A DNA stretch of 64,000 bases from an uncultured Ruminococcus sp. (GTDB lineage Bacteria; Bacillota; Clostridia; Oscillospirales; Ruminococcaceae). Below are positions 52,149 through 60,628 of the stretch, one piece after another. Where the stretch lies: contig CACZFN010000006.1 in assembly GCA_902780505.1 (NCBI GenBank), forward strand, positions 101,557 through 165,556, read 5' to 3'. Under the pieces are notes generated by a model, which worked only from the letters and a program-made list of their open reading frames with translations, did no database searches and was not told the origin of the DNA. Position 1 is the stretch's first letter; each line of letters begins with the position of its first letter. Position numbers and translations under genes: made by a program.

Positions 52149-53240
52149 TTGGCAGCGTCGGCAGGTGACAAGACCGAAGAAGCGACTCCCAAAAAGCGGG
52201 AGGACGAGCGAAAGGAAGGTAATATATTCCAGAGCAAGGAAATAGTTATCCTTGTGACAATGCTTGCAACGTTTTTTGGGTTCAAGCTGCTCTACCCGAC
52301 TATAATGTCGTCAGCACAGCAGTTTATGTCAAAAGCATTCGTCCTTGCAGGTGAACAGGAAACGTTCGATGTCTATTCTTCAAGGGAGATATTCATATCC
52401 TCCTGTATATGTGTAATAATCTGCTGCGGGCCGCTGCTTGCAATAGCAATGGGCGCTGCGATACTTGCAACTATCGCACAGACAAAAGGGCTTTTCAATA
52501 TGAAATCCCTGCGCCCCAAGTTTTCGCGTATGAACCCGCTTAACGGCATCAAGAACCTGTTTTCACTAAAAGGTATCATCGAACTGTTAAAATCTATAGT
52601 AAAGATAGTGATCCTTTTCTATGTGATCTATACTTTTATAAAAGATAATATAATGGTTTTTCCGAAAATGATGTATATGTCCATTCCCGAAGCTGCGGAA
52701 AAAACAGGCTCAATGCTCTTTTCACTCTTTGAAACTGTAGCAATAGCTTTCGCGTTCCTTGCAGGGTTTGACTTCTTCTATCAGAGATGGGAATATAATA
52801 AAAACCTTCGTATGACCAAGCAGGAAGTCAAGGAGGAGTATAAGAATACCGAAGGTGATCCGCAGATCAAGAGCCAGCGTAAACAGCGCCAGCAGCAAAT
52901 GGCAAGGCAGCGTATGATGCAGGCAGTGCCTTCGGCAGATGTAGTAATAAGAAACCCTGAACACGTGGCAGTAGCACTTAAATATGACAGGGAAAAGAAC
53001 AGAGCACCTGTAGTTGTGGCAAAAGGTCTTGATGAACTCGCACTGAGGATAGTTAAGGTCGCAGAGGAAAACGGCGTAAAGTGTATAGAAAATAAACTCC
53101 TCGCCCGTGCCCTCTATGCACAGACAGAGCTGCTTGATGAAATACCTACAGAATTCTATCAGGCACTTGCTGAGATAATGGCGGTGATCTACAAGGAAAA
53201 GGGAATAACGCCCGACGGAAAGCCGGTAAAGAAAGTATAA
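52149..53240 (+). CDS. flhB: Flagellar export switch protein FlhB (NPEH variant)
   Basis: A 363-residue gate protein. KTEEATPKKREDERKEGN at the N-terminus, four membrane helices, and the cytoplasmic tail with DVVIRNPEHVAVALKYDREK. The self-cleavage motif is NPEH in place of NPTH; the Asn-Pro bond and His remain. The tail controls the change from hook to filament export. TTG start with GGTGGTGAG upstream. A second FlhB-tail-like protein is at 60332. Confidence 0.94.
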   Translation: MAASAGDKTEEATPKKREDERKEGNIFQSKEIVILVTMLATFFGFKLLYPTIMSSAQQFMSKAFVLAGEQETFDVYSSREIFISSCICVIICCGPLLAIAMGAAILATIAQTKGLFNMKSLRPKFSRMNPLNGIKNLFSLKGIIELLKSIVKIVILFYVIYTFIKDNIMVFPKMMYMSIPEAAEKTGSMLFSLFETVAIAFAFLAGFDFFYQRWEYNKNLRMTKQEVKEEYKNTEGDPQIKSQRKQRQQQMARQRMMQAVPSADVVIRNPEHVAVALKYDREKNRAPVVVAKGLDELALRIVKVAEENGVKCIENKLLARALYAQTELLDEIPTEFYQALAEIMAVIYKEKGITPDGKPVKKV

Positions 53241-53266
53241 CGATTTTTCAAAGGAGACAAAAATAA

Positions 53267-53875
53267 ATGAAAAAAAGAATGATAATAGCAGCGTGTGCGG
53301 CGTGTGTCTGCATAGCATTTGCTGCGGGAATGATCGTCGATAGGCAGCGTGAGAAGAGGGCTATGGAAGAAGAGTATGACGGGGAAGATGATGAATACGT
53401 TGAGGTGATACCCGGGGTAAAAGAGGGAAATTACTACCTTGACGGAGACAGCACTTTGTCGCCCTACTATATCGAGCTTAAAGCAGATGAGGGCGGAAAC
53501 AGCGCAGGAAAGGCCTATCTTCATGGAGATACAGAGCAATTTATTGCCGACTGGAATTTAAAATATGCCCCCGACAAAACGCAGGAGGAAAGCTCCGGAG
53601 AGACAAATGCCCCTCAAAGGGGCGAGCCCGAGGAAGATAAAGCAGATGAGCTTACCTACTCTGAGCTCAAGGAAAAGCTCGGCGGAGAGCTTGAGTACTG
53701 GGTGGCTGTTATATATGAGAATGACGAAATGAAAGAAGAAAATATGGAGTGTTATTTTCATATAGGTACCATTCCGCCGGAGGGCTCCATAATACGCGAG
53801 ACAGACGTAACATGGAATTACATATCAGAGACTGAGTTTTCAAGATACGGCAAGACATTTAAGCTTGCGCAGTAA
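53267..53875 (+). CDS. Exported protein of unknown function between flhB and flhA
   Basis: A 202-residue protein with one N-terminal hydrophobic helix (MIIAACAACVCIAFAAGMIV), then a charged, mostly acidic exterior domain of about 175 residues (EYDGEDDEYVEVIPGVKEGNYY; ELKEKLGGELEYWVAVIYE; EGSIIRETDVTWNYISE). Probably anchored outside the membrane. AAAGGAGA precedes ATG 53267. It lies between flhB and flhA, where most Bacillota operons have no such gene. No family is recognised; codon usage looks like its neighbours. Confidence 0.7.
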   Translation: MKKRMIIAACAACVCIAFAAGMIVDRQREKRAMEEEYDGEDDEYVEVIPGVKEGNYYLDGDSTLSPYYIELKADEGGNSAGKAYLHGDTEQFIADWNLKYAPDKTQEESSGETNAPQRGEPEEDKADELTYSELKEKLGGELEYWVAVIYENDEMKEENMECYFHIGTIPPEGSIIRETDVTWNYISETEFSRYGKTFKLAQ

Positions 53876-53917
53876 ACAGATATAGAACAAAAGCAAAGGC
53901 AAAAGGAGCATTTGAGA

Positions 53918-55996
53918 TTGGGAAGACTTAAAAAATTATTATCAAATACCGTAGCGGTATTCATGGTCTTGATAGTTTTTCTTATCATCATACCGCTGCC
54001 GACGTTTATACTTGATTTTATGTTCGTGGTGCAGCTCGGGCTGTCACTCGTCATACTGCTTACTACCCTTTATATCAGGGAAACTCTCGAATTTTCCGTT
54101 TTCCCGACAATACTCCTTGTTACTACTCTGTTAAGGCTCGGCCTTAATATTTCCTCTACCCGTTCTATCCTCACAAATCAGGGCTATGCGGGTGAAATGG
54201 TCAAGGCCTTCGGTGATTTCGTTATCAAGGGGCAGGTAGTCGTCGGGCTTATCATATTCCTTATAATCGTTTTGGTAAACTTCCTCGTTATCACTAAGGG
54301 CTCTGAACGTGTTGCTGAAGTTTCCGCGCGTTTTACCCTTGATGCTATGCCCGGTAAGCAGATGGCTATAGATGCCGACCTGAGTTCCGGCCTTATAGAT
54401 GAAAAGGAAGCCAGACGCCGCCGTGAGAATATCCAGCGTGAAGCTGATTTCTTCGGCTCTATGGACGGTGCCTCGAAGTTTGTAAAGGGCGACTCTATAA
54501 TGTCTATAGTCGTTACTTTTATAAACCTTATCGGCGGTATCATAATAGGCTTTATCTCGGGTGTGGGCGATTTTTCAACTATCGCATCAATCTATTCCAC
54601 AGCGACAGTCGGCGACGGCCTTATGTCGCAGATCCCCGCACTTCTTGTGTCTGTCGCATCAGGTATGATGGTAACAAGAAGCGCATCTGAAAATAATATA
54701 AACAGCGATATCTCAAAACAGTTCCTCTCACAGCCCCGTGTTCTTATGATAGCGGGTATAACCCTTGAATGTCTTATCATAATCGGCTTCCCGTTCGTGC
54801 AGACAACTATCATGGCGGCAATTCTTTTCGGCGGCGGATTTATGCTGCAAAGACAGGAACGCCAGAGCGCTCAGGTCATGGAGGCCGAAGCAGCTGAGGC
54901 TGCCGAACAGAAGGAGGAAATACAGTCAGAAGCAAGCTTCTACCGTAATATTGATAACCTCTACGGGCTGCTTAATGTCGAACAGGTAAAGATAGAATTC
55001 GGCTATTCGCTTATCCCGCTTGTTGATGAATCAAGCGGCGGCAGCTTCCTTGACAGGGTGGTAATGTTCAGAAAACAGTTCGCCCTTGAAATGGGCTTTA
55101 TAATCCCGCCTGTTCAGCTTAAAGACAGCGGTATCTTAAACCCTAACCAGTATGTTATCTATATAAAGGGCGAACAGGTGTCGGGCGGTGATGTGCTCGT
55201 TGACCACTACCTGGGCCTTGCCCCGAGTGAGGAAGAAGATATAATCGACGGTATAGAAACTGTCGAGCCTGCCTTCGGTATCAAGGCAAAGTGGATATCG
55301 GAAGATAAAAAAGTCAAGGCGGAACTTATGGGATATACCCTTATTGATCCGACATCTGTTATAATAACCCACCTGTCAGAGATAATAAAAGCCCACGCGC
55401 ACGAGCTTTTAAACAGACAGGAAGTAAATAATATGCTCGAAAACCTGGCAAAGACCAATGAAACCCTTGTGCGTGAGATAGTCCCCGCAATAGTCCCTGT
55501 AAGCGATCTGCAAAAGGTGCTTTGTAAACTCCTTGAAGAAAAGGTGCCTATCAGGGATCTTGAAACCATTCTTGAAACACTTGCCGATTACGCCCCGAGG
55601 ATAAAGGATATAGATATGCTTACCGAATATGTAAGACAGGCACTCAAGCGTACAATATCCCATAAGTTCTCCGAGGCAGGTCAGATAAAGGTGATAACCC
55701 TCGACGCTTCGATAGAAAACGCAATAATGGGATCTATCAAGAAGATGGATTCAGGCTCGTATCTTGCACTTGACCAGGTGACGATACAAAAGATAATCGT
55801 TGCTACAACAAAGGAACTTGATAATATCAAGGACGTTGTCAGCGAACTTGTTATAGTAACATCACCTGTTGTGAGAATATATTTCAAAAAGCTTATCGAC
55901 CAGTTCTATCAGAATGTAAACGTCCTGTCGTTTAACGAGATAGACAATAACGTTCAGCTTCAGGCGCTCGGCCATATTACTATTGAGGGGCAGTAA
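53918..55996 (+). CDS. flhA: Flagellar export gate protein FlhA
   Basis: A 692-residue gate protein with eight membrane helices (AVFMVLIVFLIIIPLP onward) and a large cytoplasmic ring domain that docks chaperone-substrate complexes. ARFTLDAMPGKQMAIDADL followed by SSGLIDEKEARRRR is the FHIPEP signature. Full length. AAAAGGAGCA before TTG 53918; TTG 53912 is in frame but too close to the ribosome site. Confidence 0.94.
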   Translation: MGRLKKLLSNTVAVFMVLIVFLIIIPLPTFILDFMFVVQLGLSLVILLTTLYIRETLEFSVFPTILLVTTLLRLGLNISSTRSILTNQGYAGEMVKAFGDFVIKGQVVVGLIIFLIIVLVNFLVITKGSERVAEVSARFTLDAMPGKQMAIDADLSSGLIDEKEARRRRENIQREADFFGSMDGASKFVKGDSIMSIVVTFINLIGGIIIGFISGVGDFSTIASIYSTATVGDGLMSQIPALLVSVASGMMVTRSASENNINSDISKQFLSQPRVLMIAGITLECLIIIGFPFVQTTIMAAILFGGGFMLQRQERQSAQVMEAEAAEAAEQKEEIQSEASFYRNIDNLYGLLNVEQVKIEFGYSLIPLVDESSGGSFLDRVVMFRKQFALEMGFIIPPVQLKDSGILNPNQYVIYIKGEQVSGGDVLVDHYLGLAPSEEEDIIDGIETVEPAFGIKAKWISEDKKVKAELMGYTLIDPTSVIITHLSEIIKAHAHELLNRQEVNNMLENLAKTNETLVREIVPAIVPVSDLQKVLCKLLEEKVPIRDLETILETLADYAPRIKDIDMLTEYVRQALKRTISHKFSEAGQIKVITLDASIENAIMGSIKKMDSGSYLALDQVTIQKIIVATTKELDNIKDVVSELVIVTSPVVRIYFKKLIDQFYQNVNVLSFNEIDNNVQLQALGHITIEGQ

Positions 55997-56028
55997 ACTT
56001 ATACCCGTAAAAGAAAGGAGGGAATAAT

Positions 56029-56805
56029 GTGAACTTTCATAAAACTAAGGATACATATACCGAAGAACAGTTCCTTGCAAAGCTTCGTGAATACCGTAAA
56101 ACCGGCAGTAACGCCCTTAGAAACGATATCGTTATGAATTTTGCATATATCCCTCAGACGGCCGCTGTGCAGCTGCGCGGCCTTGCAAGCGGCTATGCAC
56201 AGGTGGACGATATGGTAAACCAGGGCATAATCACCCTTATGGATTGTATAGACCACTTTGATGAAGAAAAGGGGATAAGCTTTGAATACTACGCCTTTAT
56301 GCGCGTAAGGGGCGCAATAATCGACCTTGTCAGAAAACAGGACTGGGTGCCAAGACGTGTAAGGGAACAGGATAAGAAGATCAATCAGGCAAGAAATGAA
56401 CTTTCAAATATCCTTATGCGTGAACCGAGCGCAAATGAACTTGCCGATTATATGGGCGTCAGCGCTGAAAAGCTTTCCTCTATGGAGGCGGAAGTCAATT
56501 CAAGTGCAGTGCTCAGCTTTGAGGAACTTATACAGAATATGTCACAGATGGGTACCTCCCTTGAAGCGGAAGGACTCAGCCCTGAAAAGCAGATACTAAG
56601 TGATGAACTTAAAACTACCCTCGCTAAGGCTATAGATGAACTCGGCGAGCGTGAACGCCTTGTGATATCACTTTATTACTACGAAAACCTTACCTTCGCC
56701 GATATAGCAGAGGTGCTCGAAGTATCGGTCCAGCGGGCTTCGCAGATAAATGCAAGGGCGGTAGGCAAGCTTAAAAGTGCAATGGAAAAATATCTTTACG
56801 GCTGA
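56029..56805 (+). CDS. sigD: RNA polymerase sigma factor SigD/FliA
   Basis: A 258-residue sigma-28 factor. Region 2 has GLASGYAQVDDMVNQGIITLM and FEYYAFMRVRGAIIDLVRKQDWVPRRVR; region 3 NELADYMGVSAEKL; region 4 LGERERLVISLYYYENLTFADI with QRASQINARAVGKL. It directs late flagellar genes. GTG start after AAAGGAGGGAATAAT. It follows flhA directly; flhF and flhG, which usually lie here, are absent. Confidence 0.95.
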   Translation: MNFHKTKDTYTEEQFLAKLREYRKTGSNALRNDIVMNFAYIPQTAAVQLRGLASGYAQVDDMVNQGIITLMDCIDHFDEEKGISFEYYAFMRVRGAIIDLVRKQDWVPRRVREQDKKINQARNELSNILMREPSANELADYMGVSAEKLSSMEAEVNSSAVLSFEELIQNMSQMGTSLEAEGLSPEKQILSDELKTTLAKAIDELGERERLVISLYYYENLTFADIAEVLEVSVQRASQINARAVGKLKSAMEKYLYG

Positions 56806-56825
56806 TATAAAGAAAGGAAAAATGT

Positions 56826-57569
56826 ATGTTAAGAGGATACTACAGCGCGGCATCGGGAATGCTTGTGTCGCAGAGAAACCTGAATGTAATAGGACAGAAT
56901 ATAGTAAATTCCCAGACAGCAGGCTACAGGGCTCAGAGAGTCGTTCAGTCTACCTTTGACCAGGAACTTGTTACAAGATATGAAAACGGTGTCTATAACC
57001 GGATAGGTGACGCTTCTCAGACAAACCTTGTGGAAACTGTTGATACCATAGTAAACGAAGCATCAGTCTATGAAACGGAAAACCCGTATGATATGGCTAT
57101 CCTTTCTGATGGCTACTTCAATATAGCAGGTGCTGAGGGAAGGACTTTTATGACAAGAAACGGGAGCTTTTCCCTTGACGAGGAAGGCTACCTCCAGCTT
57201 GAAGGTGTAGGCAGGGTACAGGGTGAAAACGGCGATATATATGTCGGCGGCAATAATTTCAATATGGATCAGCTTGGCAATATATATGATATAAACGGCC
57301 AGTTTTCGGGCAGGCTTCTTATTACAAGACCTGCCGAGGGTTCACAGATACTTAAAATGAATAACGGCCTGTTCCTGACGGATAACGTAGAGCCTGTTGA
57401 AAACGCCGAAGTCATGAATTTCGGCTACGAGCGCTCAAATGTCGATATGAATGATGAGTATACAAGGCTTATGGAAGCTCAGGCGGCATTCAAGGCGTGC
57501 TCGACGGCACTTTCTACTATAAACCAGCTCAATATGAAATCCGCTTCGCAGATAGGGGCTATCTCTTAA
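56826..57569 (+). CDS. flgG: Flagellar basal-body rod protein, FlgG/FlgF family (FlhO-like)
   Basis: A 247-residue distal rod protein. MLRGYYSAASGMLVSQRNLN and GQNIVNSQTAGYRAQRV (family NNIAN...T.GY) open it; NFGYERSNVDMNDEYTRLME and ACSTALSTINQLNMKSASQI close it. It resembles B. subtilis FlhO more than FlgE. Ends in TAATG, sharing a base with the lipoprotein gene. Confidence 0.88.
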   Translation: MLRGYYSAASGMLVSQRNLNVIGQNIVNSQTAGYRAQRVVQSTFDQELVTRYENGVYNRIGDASQTNLVETVDTIVNEASVYETENPYDMAILSDGYFNIAGAEGRTFMTRNGSFSLDEEGYLQLEGVGRVQGENGDIYVGGNNFNMDQLGNIYDINGQFSGRLLITRPAEGSQILKMNNGLFLTDNVEPVENAEVMNFGYERSNVDMNDEYTRLMEAQAAFKACSTALSTINQLNMKSASQIGAIS

Positions 57570-58036
57570 TGATAAGGGCAATTATAACAGCGGCGGCAGC
57601 TGCGGTGATGCTTACCGCCTGCGGTGAGACAGACATCAGCACGGATAAAGATACCGCATCGGCAAGTACACCGACAACAACAACTGTAAAAGCAGAGAAA
57701 GAGCGTGCCTTGTTCATAATGGGCGAGAGCCGCGACGGTGACGTGATACTTGATGATACGAGCGTTGCTTCGGCGGAATTTGTAAGCTATAAGAATGAAG
57801 TGGGTGACGGCCCTTTTTACGGGGTGCTTATAACGCTTGATGATAAAGGCAGGGAAAGATTTGCCGGGGTGACAAGGAATAATATCGGCAAGAAAATATC
57901 CCTTTGGATAGGTGAGGAATGTGTCTTTTCACCGACTGTGGCTAATGAGATAACAGACGGCAAGGTCATGATAAACGAACTTTCCTATGAAAAAGCATAT
58001 GAAACAGCGAATATTCTGAACAGAGGAGGAAATTGA
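57569..58036 (+). CDS. Lipoprotein with SecD P1-head-like domain
   Basis: A 155-residue lipoprotein: signal peptide and lipobox MLTACG, Thr-rich linker to about 45, then an exterior domain with EVVLDD-type DVILDDTSVASAEFV, YGVLITLDDKGRERFAGVTR, NNIGKKISLWIGEECVFSP and TDGKVMINELSYEKAYETAN. This order matches the P1 periplasmic head of SecD (beta strand, KFA..T..N.GK, P.V...I.GG). Start shares one base with the upstream stop. It sits between two flgG-type genes, so a role in rod or hook export outside the membrane is possible but untested. Confidence 0.75.
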   Translation: MIRAIITAAAAAVMLTACGETDISTDKDTASASTPTTTTVKAEKERALFIMGESRDGDVILDDTSVASAEFVSYKNEVGDGPFYGVLITLDDKGRERFAGVTRNNIGKKISLWIGEECVFSPTVANEITDGKVMINELSYEKAYETANILNRGGN

Positions 58037-58786
58037 ATGAACATAGCATTTTATGTGGGCAGAAGCGGCATAATCGCCCACTCAAACAGCCTTAATATAT
58101 CGGCACAGAATGTGACAAATATAAGCTCATACGGCTATAAGGCCACAACTACGGATTTCCGTGAGCTTATCTATAACCAGATGGATCAGAATATAAATAA
58201 AGAACTTGACGAGCAGCATAAGATACTTAACGGTCACGGTGTCAAGGTGCAGTCAGATCCGCTTCAGTTTTCACAGGGGCAGTTCCAGATGACCGAGTAT
58301 GACCTCGATTTTGCCCTTGCAAGCGATAACTGCCTTTTCGCAGTTGACAGGCGCGGAACTGTACAGTATACAAGAAACGGCGCATTTGATGCCAGTGTCG
58401 AGGGGGATAATATCTATCTCGTTTCCTCTGACGGCGCTTATGTGCTCGATAACCAGAACCAGCGTATAGTTATCCCGACTGATGAACAGGGTAAGCTCGA
58501 TATCACCGCCCTTAAAGACAGGATAGGCGTGTTCTATTTTGAAAACCCCTATGCCCTTTTCCGCTATGACGGGCAGAGCTTCGCACCTACCGCCGAAAGC
58601 GGTCAGCCCCGTGTGGCACAGGACGGCGAGTATGACCTCCTCCAGGGCGCTATCGAGCGTTCAAACGTGAACCTTGCAAAGGAAATGTCTGATATAATCG
58701 TCACCCAGAAGGCGTATGCATTTTCCGCTAAGGTGGTGCAGACTGCCGACGAAGTCGAGGATATCGTCAATAACCTAAGACAGTAG
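58037..58786 (+). CDS. flgG: Flagellar basal-body rod protein, second FlgG family member
   Basis: A 249-residue distal rod protein. FYVGRSGIIAHSNSLNISAQ then NVTNISSYGYKATTTDFREL, DLDFALASDNCLFAVDRRGT, and at the end AIERSNVNLAKEMSDIIVTQ with KAYAFSAKVVQTADEVEDIV, a typical FlgG C-terminus. GAGGAGG before ATG, directly after the lipoprotein stop. It differs from the first in the loops and would stack at a different rod level. Confidence 0.88.
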   Translation: MNIAFYVGRSGIIAHSNSLNISAQNVTNISSYGYKATTTDFRELIYNQMDQNINKELDEQHKILNGHGVKVQSDPLQFSQGQFQMTEYDLDFALASDNCLFAVDRRGTVQYTRNGAFDASVEGDNIYLVSSDGAYVLDNQNQRIVIPTDEQGKLDITALKDRIGVFYFENPYALFRYDGQSFAPTAESGQPRVAQDGEYDLLQGAIERSNVNLAKEMSDIIVTQKAYAFSAKVVQTADEVEDIVNNLRQ

Positions 58787-58791
58787 TTTTT

Positions 58792-58818
58792 AAAGCCGTA
58801 AGGCAAACGCCGCTTTTT
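58792..58818 (+). terminator. Weak terminator or attenuator after the second flgG gene
   Basis: AAAGC/GCTTT with inner GGC/GCC and a T5 run (58814-58818). An asymmetric internal loop makes it weak; it could reduce expression of the genes downstream. Confidence 0.4.
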
Positions 58819-58887
58819 GTCAGGGAAGATATGAAGCGACAGGTATTTACATCTATCATCTGACAGCACAAGGAAGTGAGAAAAGAA

Positions 58888-60345
58888 ATGGCTGATGTAA
58901 CAAGGGCGGCAACCCCTATAAATAACCGCAATATCATAACCCCTTCAAGGGAAAACAGAAATACAAACGAGATCCCCTTTGATTTTCAGGATACAAGTAA
59001 GGTAAAGCAGGCTACCCCTAACAGTGAAATGCAGTCGCAGGCAAATGTCCTGCGGCAGGACGGCTCAATGACAGGCTTCTATGAAGTCCTGCACGATCAG
59101 GAGGTAACATCAGCATTTCTTACAAATATCTTTCTTTTGAAGGAGATAGTTGATATCCTCCCCGCTAATAATGAAACACAGACACAGGAAATGCATGAAC
59201 TCCTTTCAAACCTGACGCTTTCTCCCGACGAGATATCGGGTGAGATGATGCGGCAGGAGGATATGTCTACAATGTTCAAGGGCGGCATATTCGATATGCT
59301 TCGCAATATGATACAGAAAAATATCGCCGAAAGCGGCGGCGATACCCAACAGGTGCGTGATTTTCAGGCAACAGTCGGCAATCTCCTGAAAGCACTCAAT
59401 AATTCCGCTTCAAAGGGCAATGTGTTTTCCTCTGTTATGAATAATCTAAGCTTTATCAGGAAACTTGTGGACGCTTCCCCCAAACTTTCAACAGGACTTG
59501 ATGCTTTGCTTGAAAAGTTCAGCCTTTTTAATTCGCAGACGCAGAACCTGCAAAATACTACAGGCTTTGATGCACAGTTCGCTGCCCTTAAAAGTGAAAC
59601 ACTCGACTTTTTTACACAGCTTGAAAAAAGTATCCTCTATAATGACGAAATAGCAAAATCAGTTTCTATGGCGACTTATAACCTTTCGAGGATAGCCCTT
59701 TCGGATGAAGGTATAACCGATAGCTTTTCACGCCTTCTGGGACTTATGGATAATGAGGAGGAAAAGGAAAACCTTACAAACCTCCTTCTGGGCTTCCTTG
59801 AACAGAATGACCATGTAAGCCAGTCAAAAACTATGAATGCTCTTACCGAGATACTCAGAAAACAGTCGGAAAACCCCGATCTTAAAATGCTCGGCTCCGA
59901 CAGTATGAATAAGATAATCCAAAGCCTTCTTTCCTCCCCCTGTAACTTTACACCGCTGCTGCACTATGTGATACCTGTGCAGTATGAAGACCTTTCCTCC
60001 TCCGCTGAAATGTGGATAAACCCCGATGGCGAGAACGACCTCCCCGGCGGCAGCGGAAGCGGCAGGAAGCTTACCCATATGCTGTTCGTTTTTGAAATAG
60101 CGGATATCGGTAAGTTTGAAACGGAAATGTGGGTTGAGGATAAGAATATAACCCTGAGTATCCTCTGCCCCGAACAGTATGCGGATTTCTATAAGGATAA
60201 AATAAAAAGTATCAGAGAAGATCTCAGCTTTTCTGATTATAAGTTCAAGGAGATAGGTGTTGATAAGCTTAAAGAGCCGCGTTCGCTTATCGAGGTGTTC
60301 AAGTCACTTCCTGAAAGGAGGACGGGTATAAATGTTGCAATCTAA
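58888..60345 (+). CDS. FliK-like (YlqG-type) flagellar protein
   Basis: A 485-residue soluble protein, mostly helical with Asn/Gln/Ser-rich stretches. The C-terminal region LTHMLFVFEIADIGKFETEM and KNITLSILCPEQYADFYKDK followed by IKSIREDLSFSDYKFKEIGV resembles the FliK C-terminal fold, as in the YlqG-type proteins that precede YlqH in Bacillota. ATG 58888 with AAGGAAGTGAG upstream. The next gene is an FlhB-tail homologue, the expected pair. Its substrate-switch role is inferred. Confidence 0.7.
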   Translation: MADVTRAATPINNRNIITPSRENRNTNEIPFDFQDTSKVKQATPNSEMQSQANVLRQDGSMTGFYEVLHDQEVTSAFLTNIFLLKEIVDILPANNETQTQEMHELLSNLTLSPDEISGEMMRQEDMSTMFKGGIFDMLRNMIQKNIAESGGDTQQVRDFQATVGNLLKALNNSASKGNVFSSVMNNLSFIRKLVDASPKLSTGLDALLEKFSLFNSQTQNLQNTTGFDAQFAALKSETLDFFTQLEKSILYNDEIAKSVSMATYNLSRIALSDEGITDSFSRLLGLMDNEEEKENLTNLLLGFLEQNDHVSQSKTMNALTEILRKQSENPDLKMLGSDSMNKIIQSLLSSPCNFTPLLHYVIPVQYEDLSSSAEMWINPDGENDLPGGSGSGRKLTHMLFVFEIADIGKFETEMWVEDKNITLSILCPEQYADFYKDKIKSIREDLSFSDYKFKEIGVDKLKEPRSLIEVFKSLPERRTGINVAI

Positions 60346-60628
60346 TAAAAATCGTGCAGTTGCACTTAAATATGATACCGAGCACGAAAGCGCCCCCGTC
60401 GTTGTGGCTTCGGGCTGCGGCGAGGTGGCAAAAAGAATAATTGATGTGGCTGAAAAAAACGGTATTCCTGTTTACAGGGACGATTCTGTTGCATCACTTA
60501 TGTGTATGCTCGAAGTCGGCAGTTCAATACCGCCCGAACTTTACGAGGTGGTGGCAGGCGTGTATGTTTCGCTTCTGCGTTCATCTAAGGAACTAAGGGA
60601 TAAAATGTTGAAAGGTACAAATGTATGA
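60332..60628 (+). CDS. FlhB C-terminal domain homologue (YlqH-type)
   Basis: A 98-residue protein equal to the cytoplasmic tail of FlhB after the cleavage site: RAVALKYDTEHESAPVVVAS, GCGEVAKRIIDVAEKNGIPV and ELYEVVAGVYVSLL. The NPTH motif itself is absent. YlqH-type proteins can stand in for the cleaved FlhB tail. GAAAGGAGG before the ATG; overlaps the upstream gene by 14 bases. Confidence 0.9.
   Translation: MLQSNKNRAVALKYDTEHESAPVVVASGCGEVAKRIIDVAEKNGIPVYRDDSVASLMCMLEVGSSIPPELYEVVAGVYVSLLRSSKELRDKMLKGTNV

Noticed and set aside
60332-60628. A duplicated or truncated flhB pseudogene
   Set aside because: It has its own start and ribosome site, is intact, and matches the known free FlhB-tail family.
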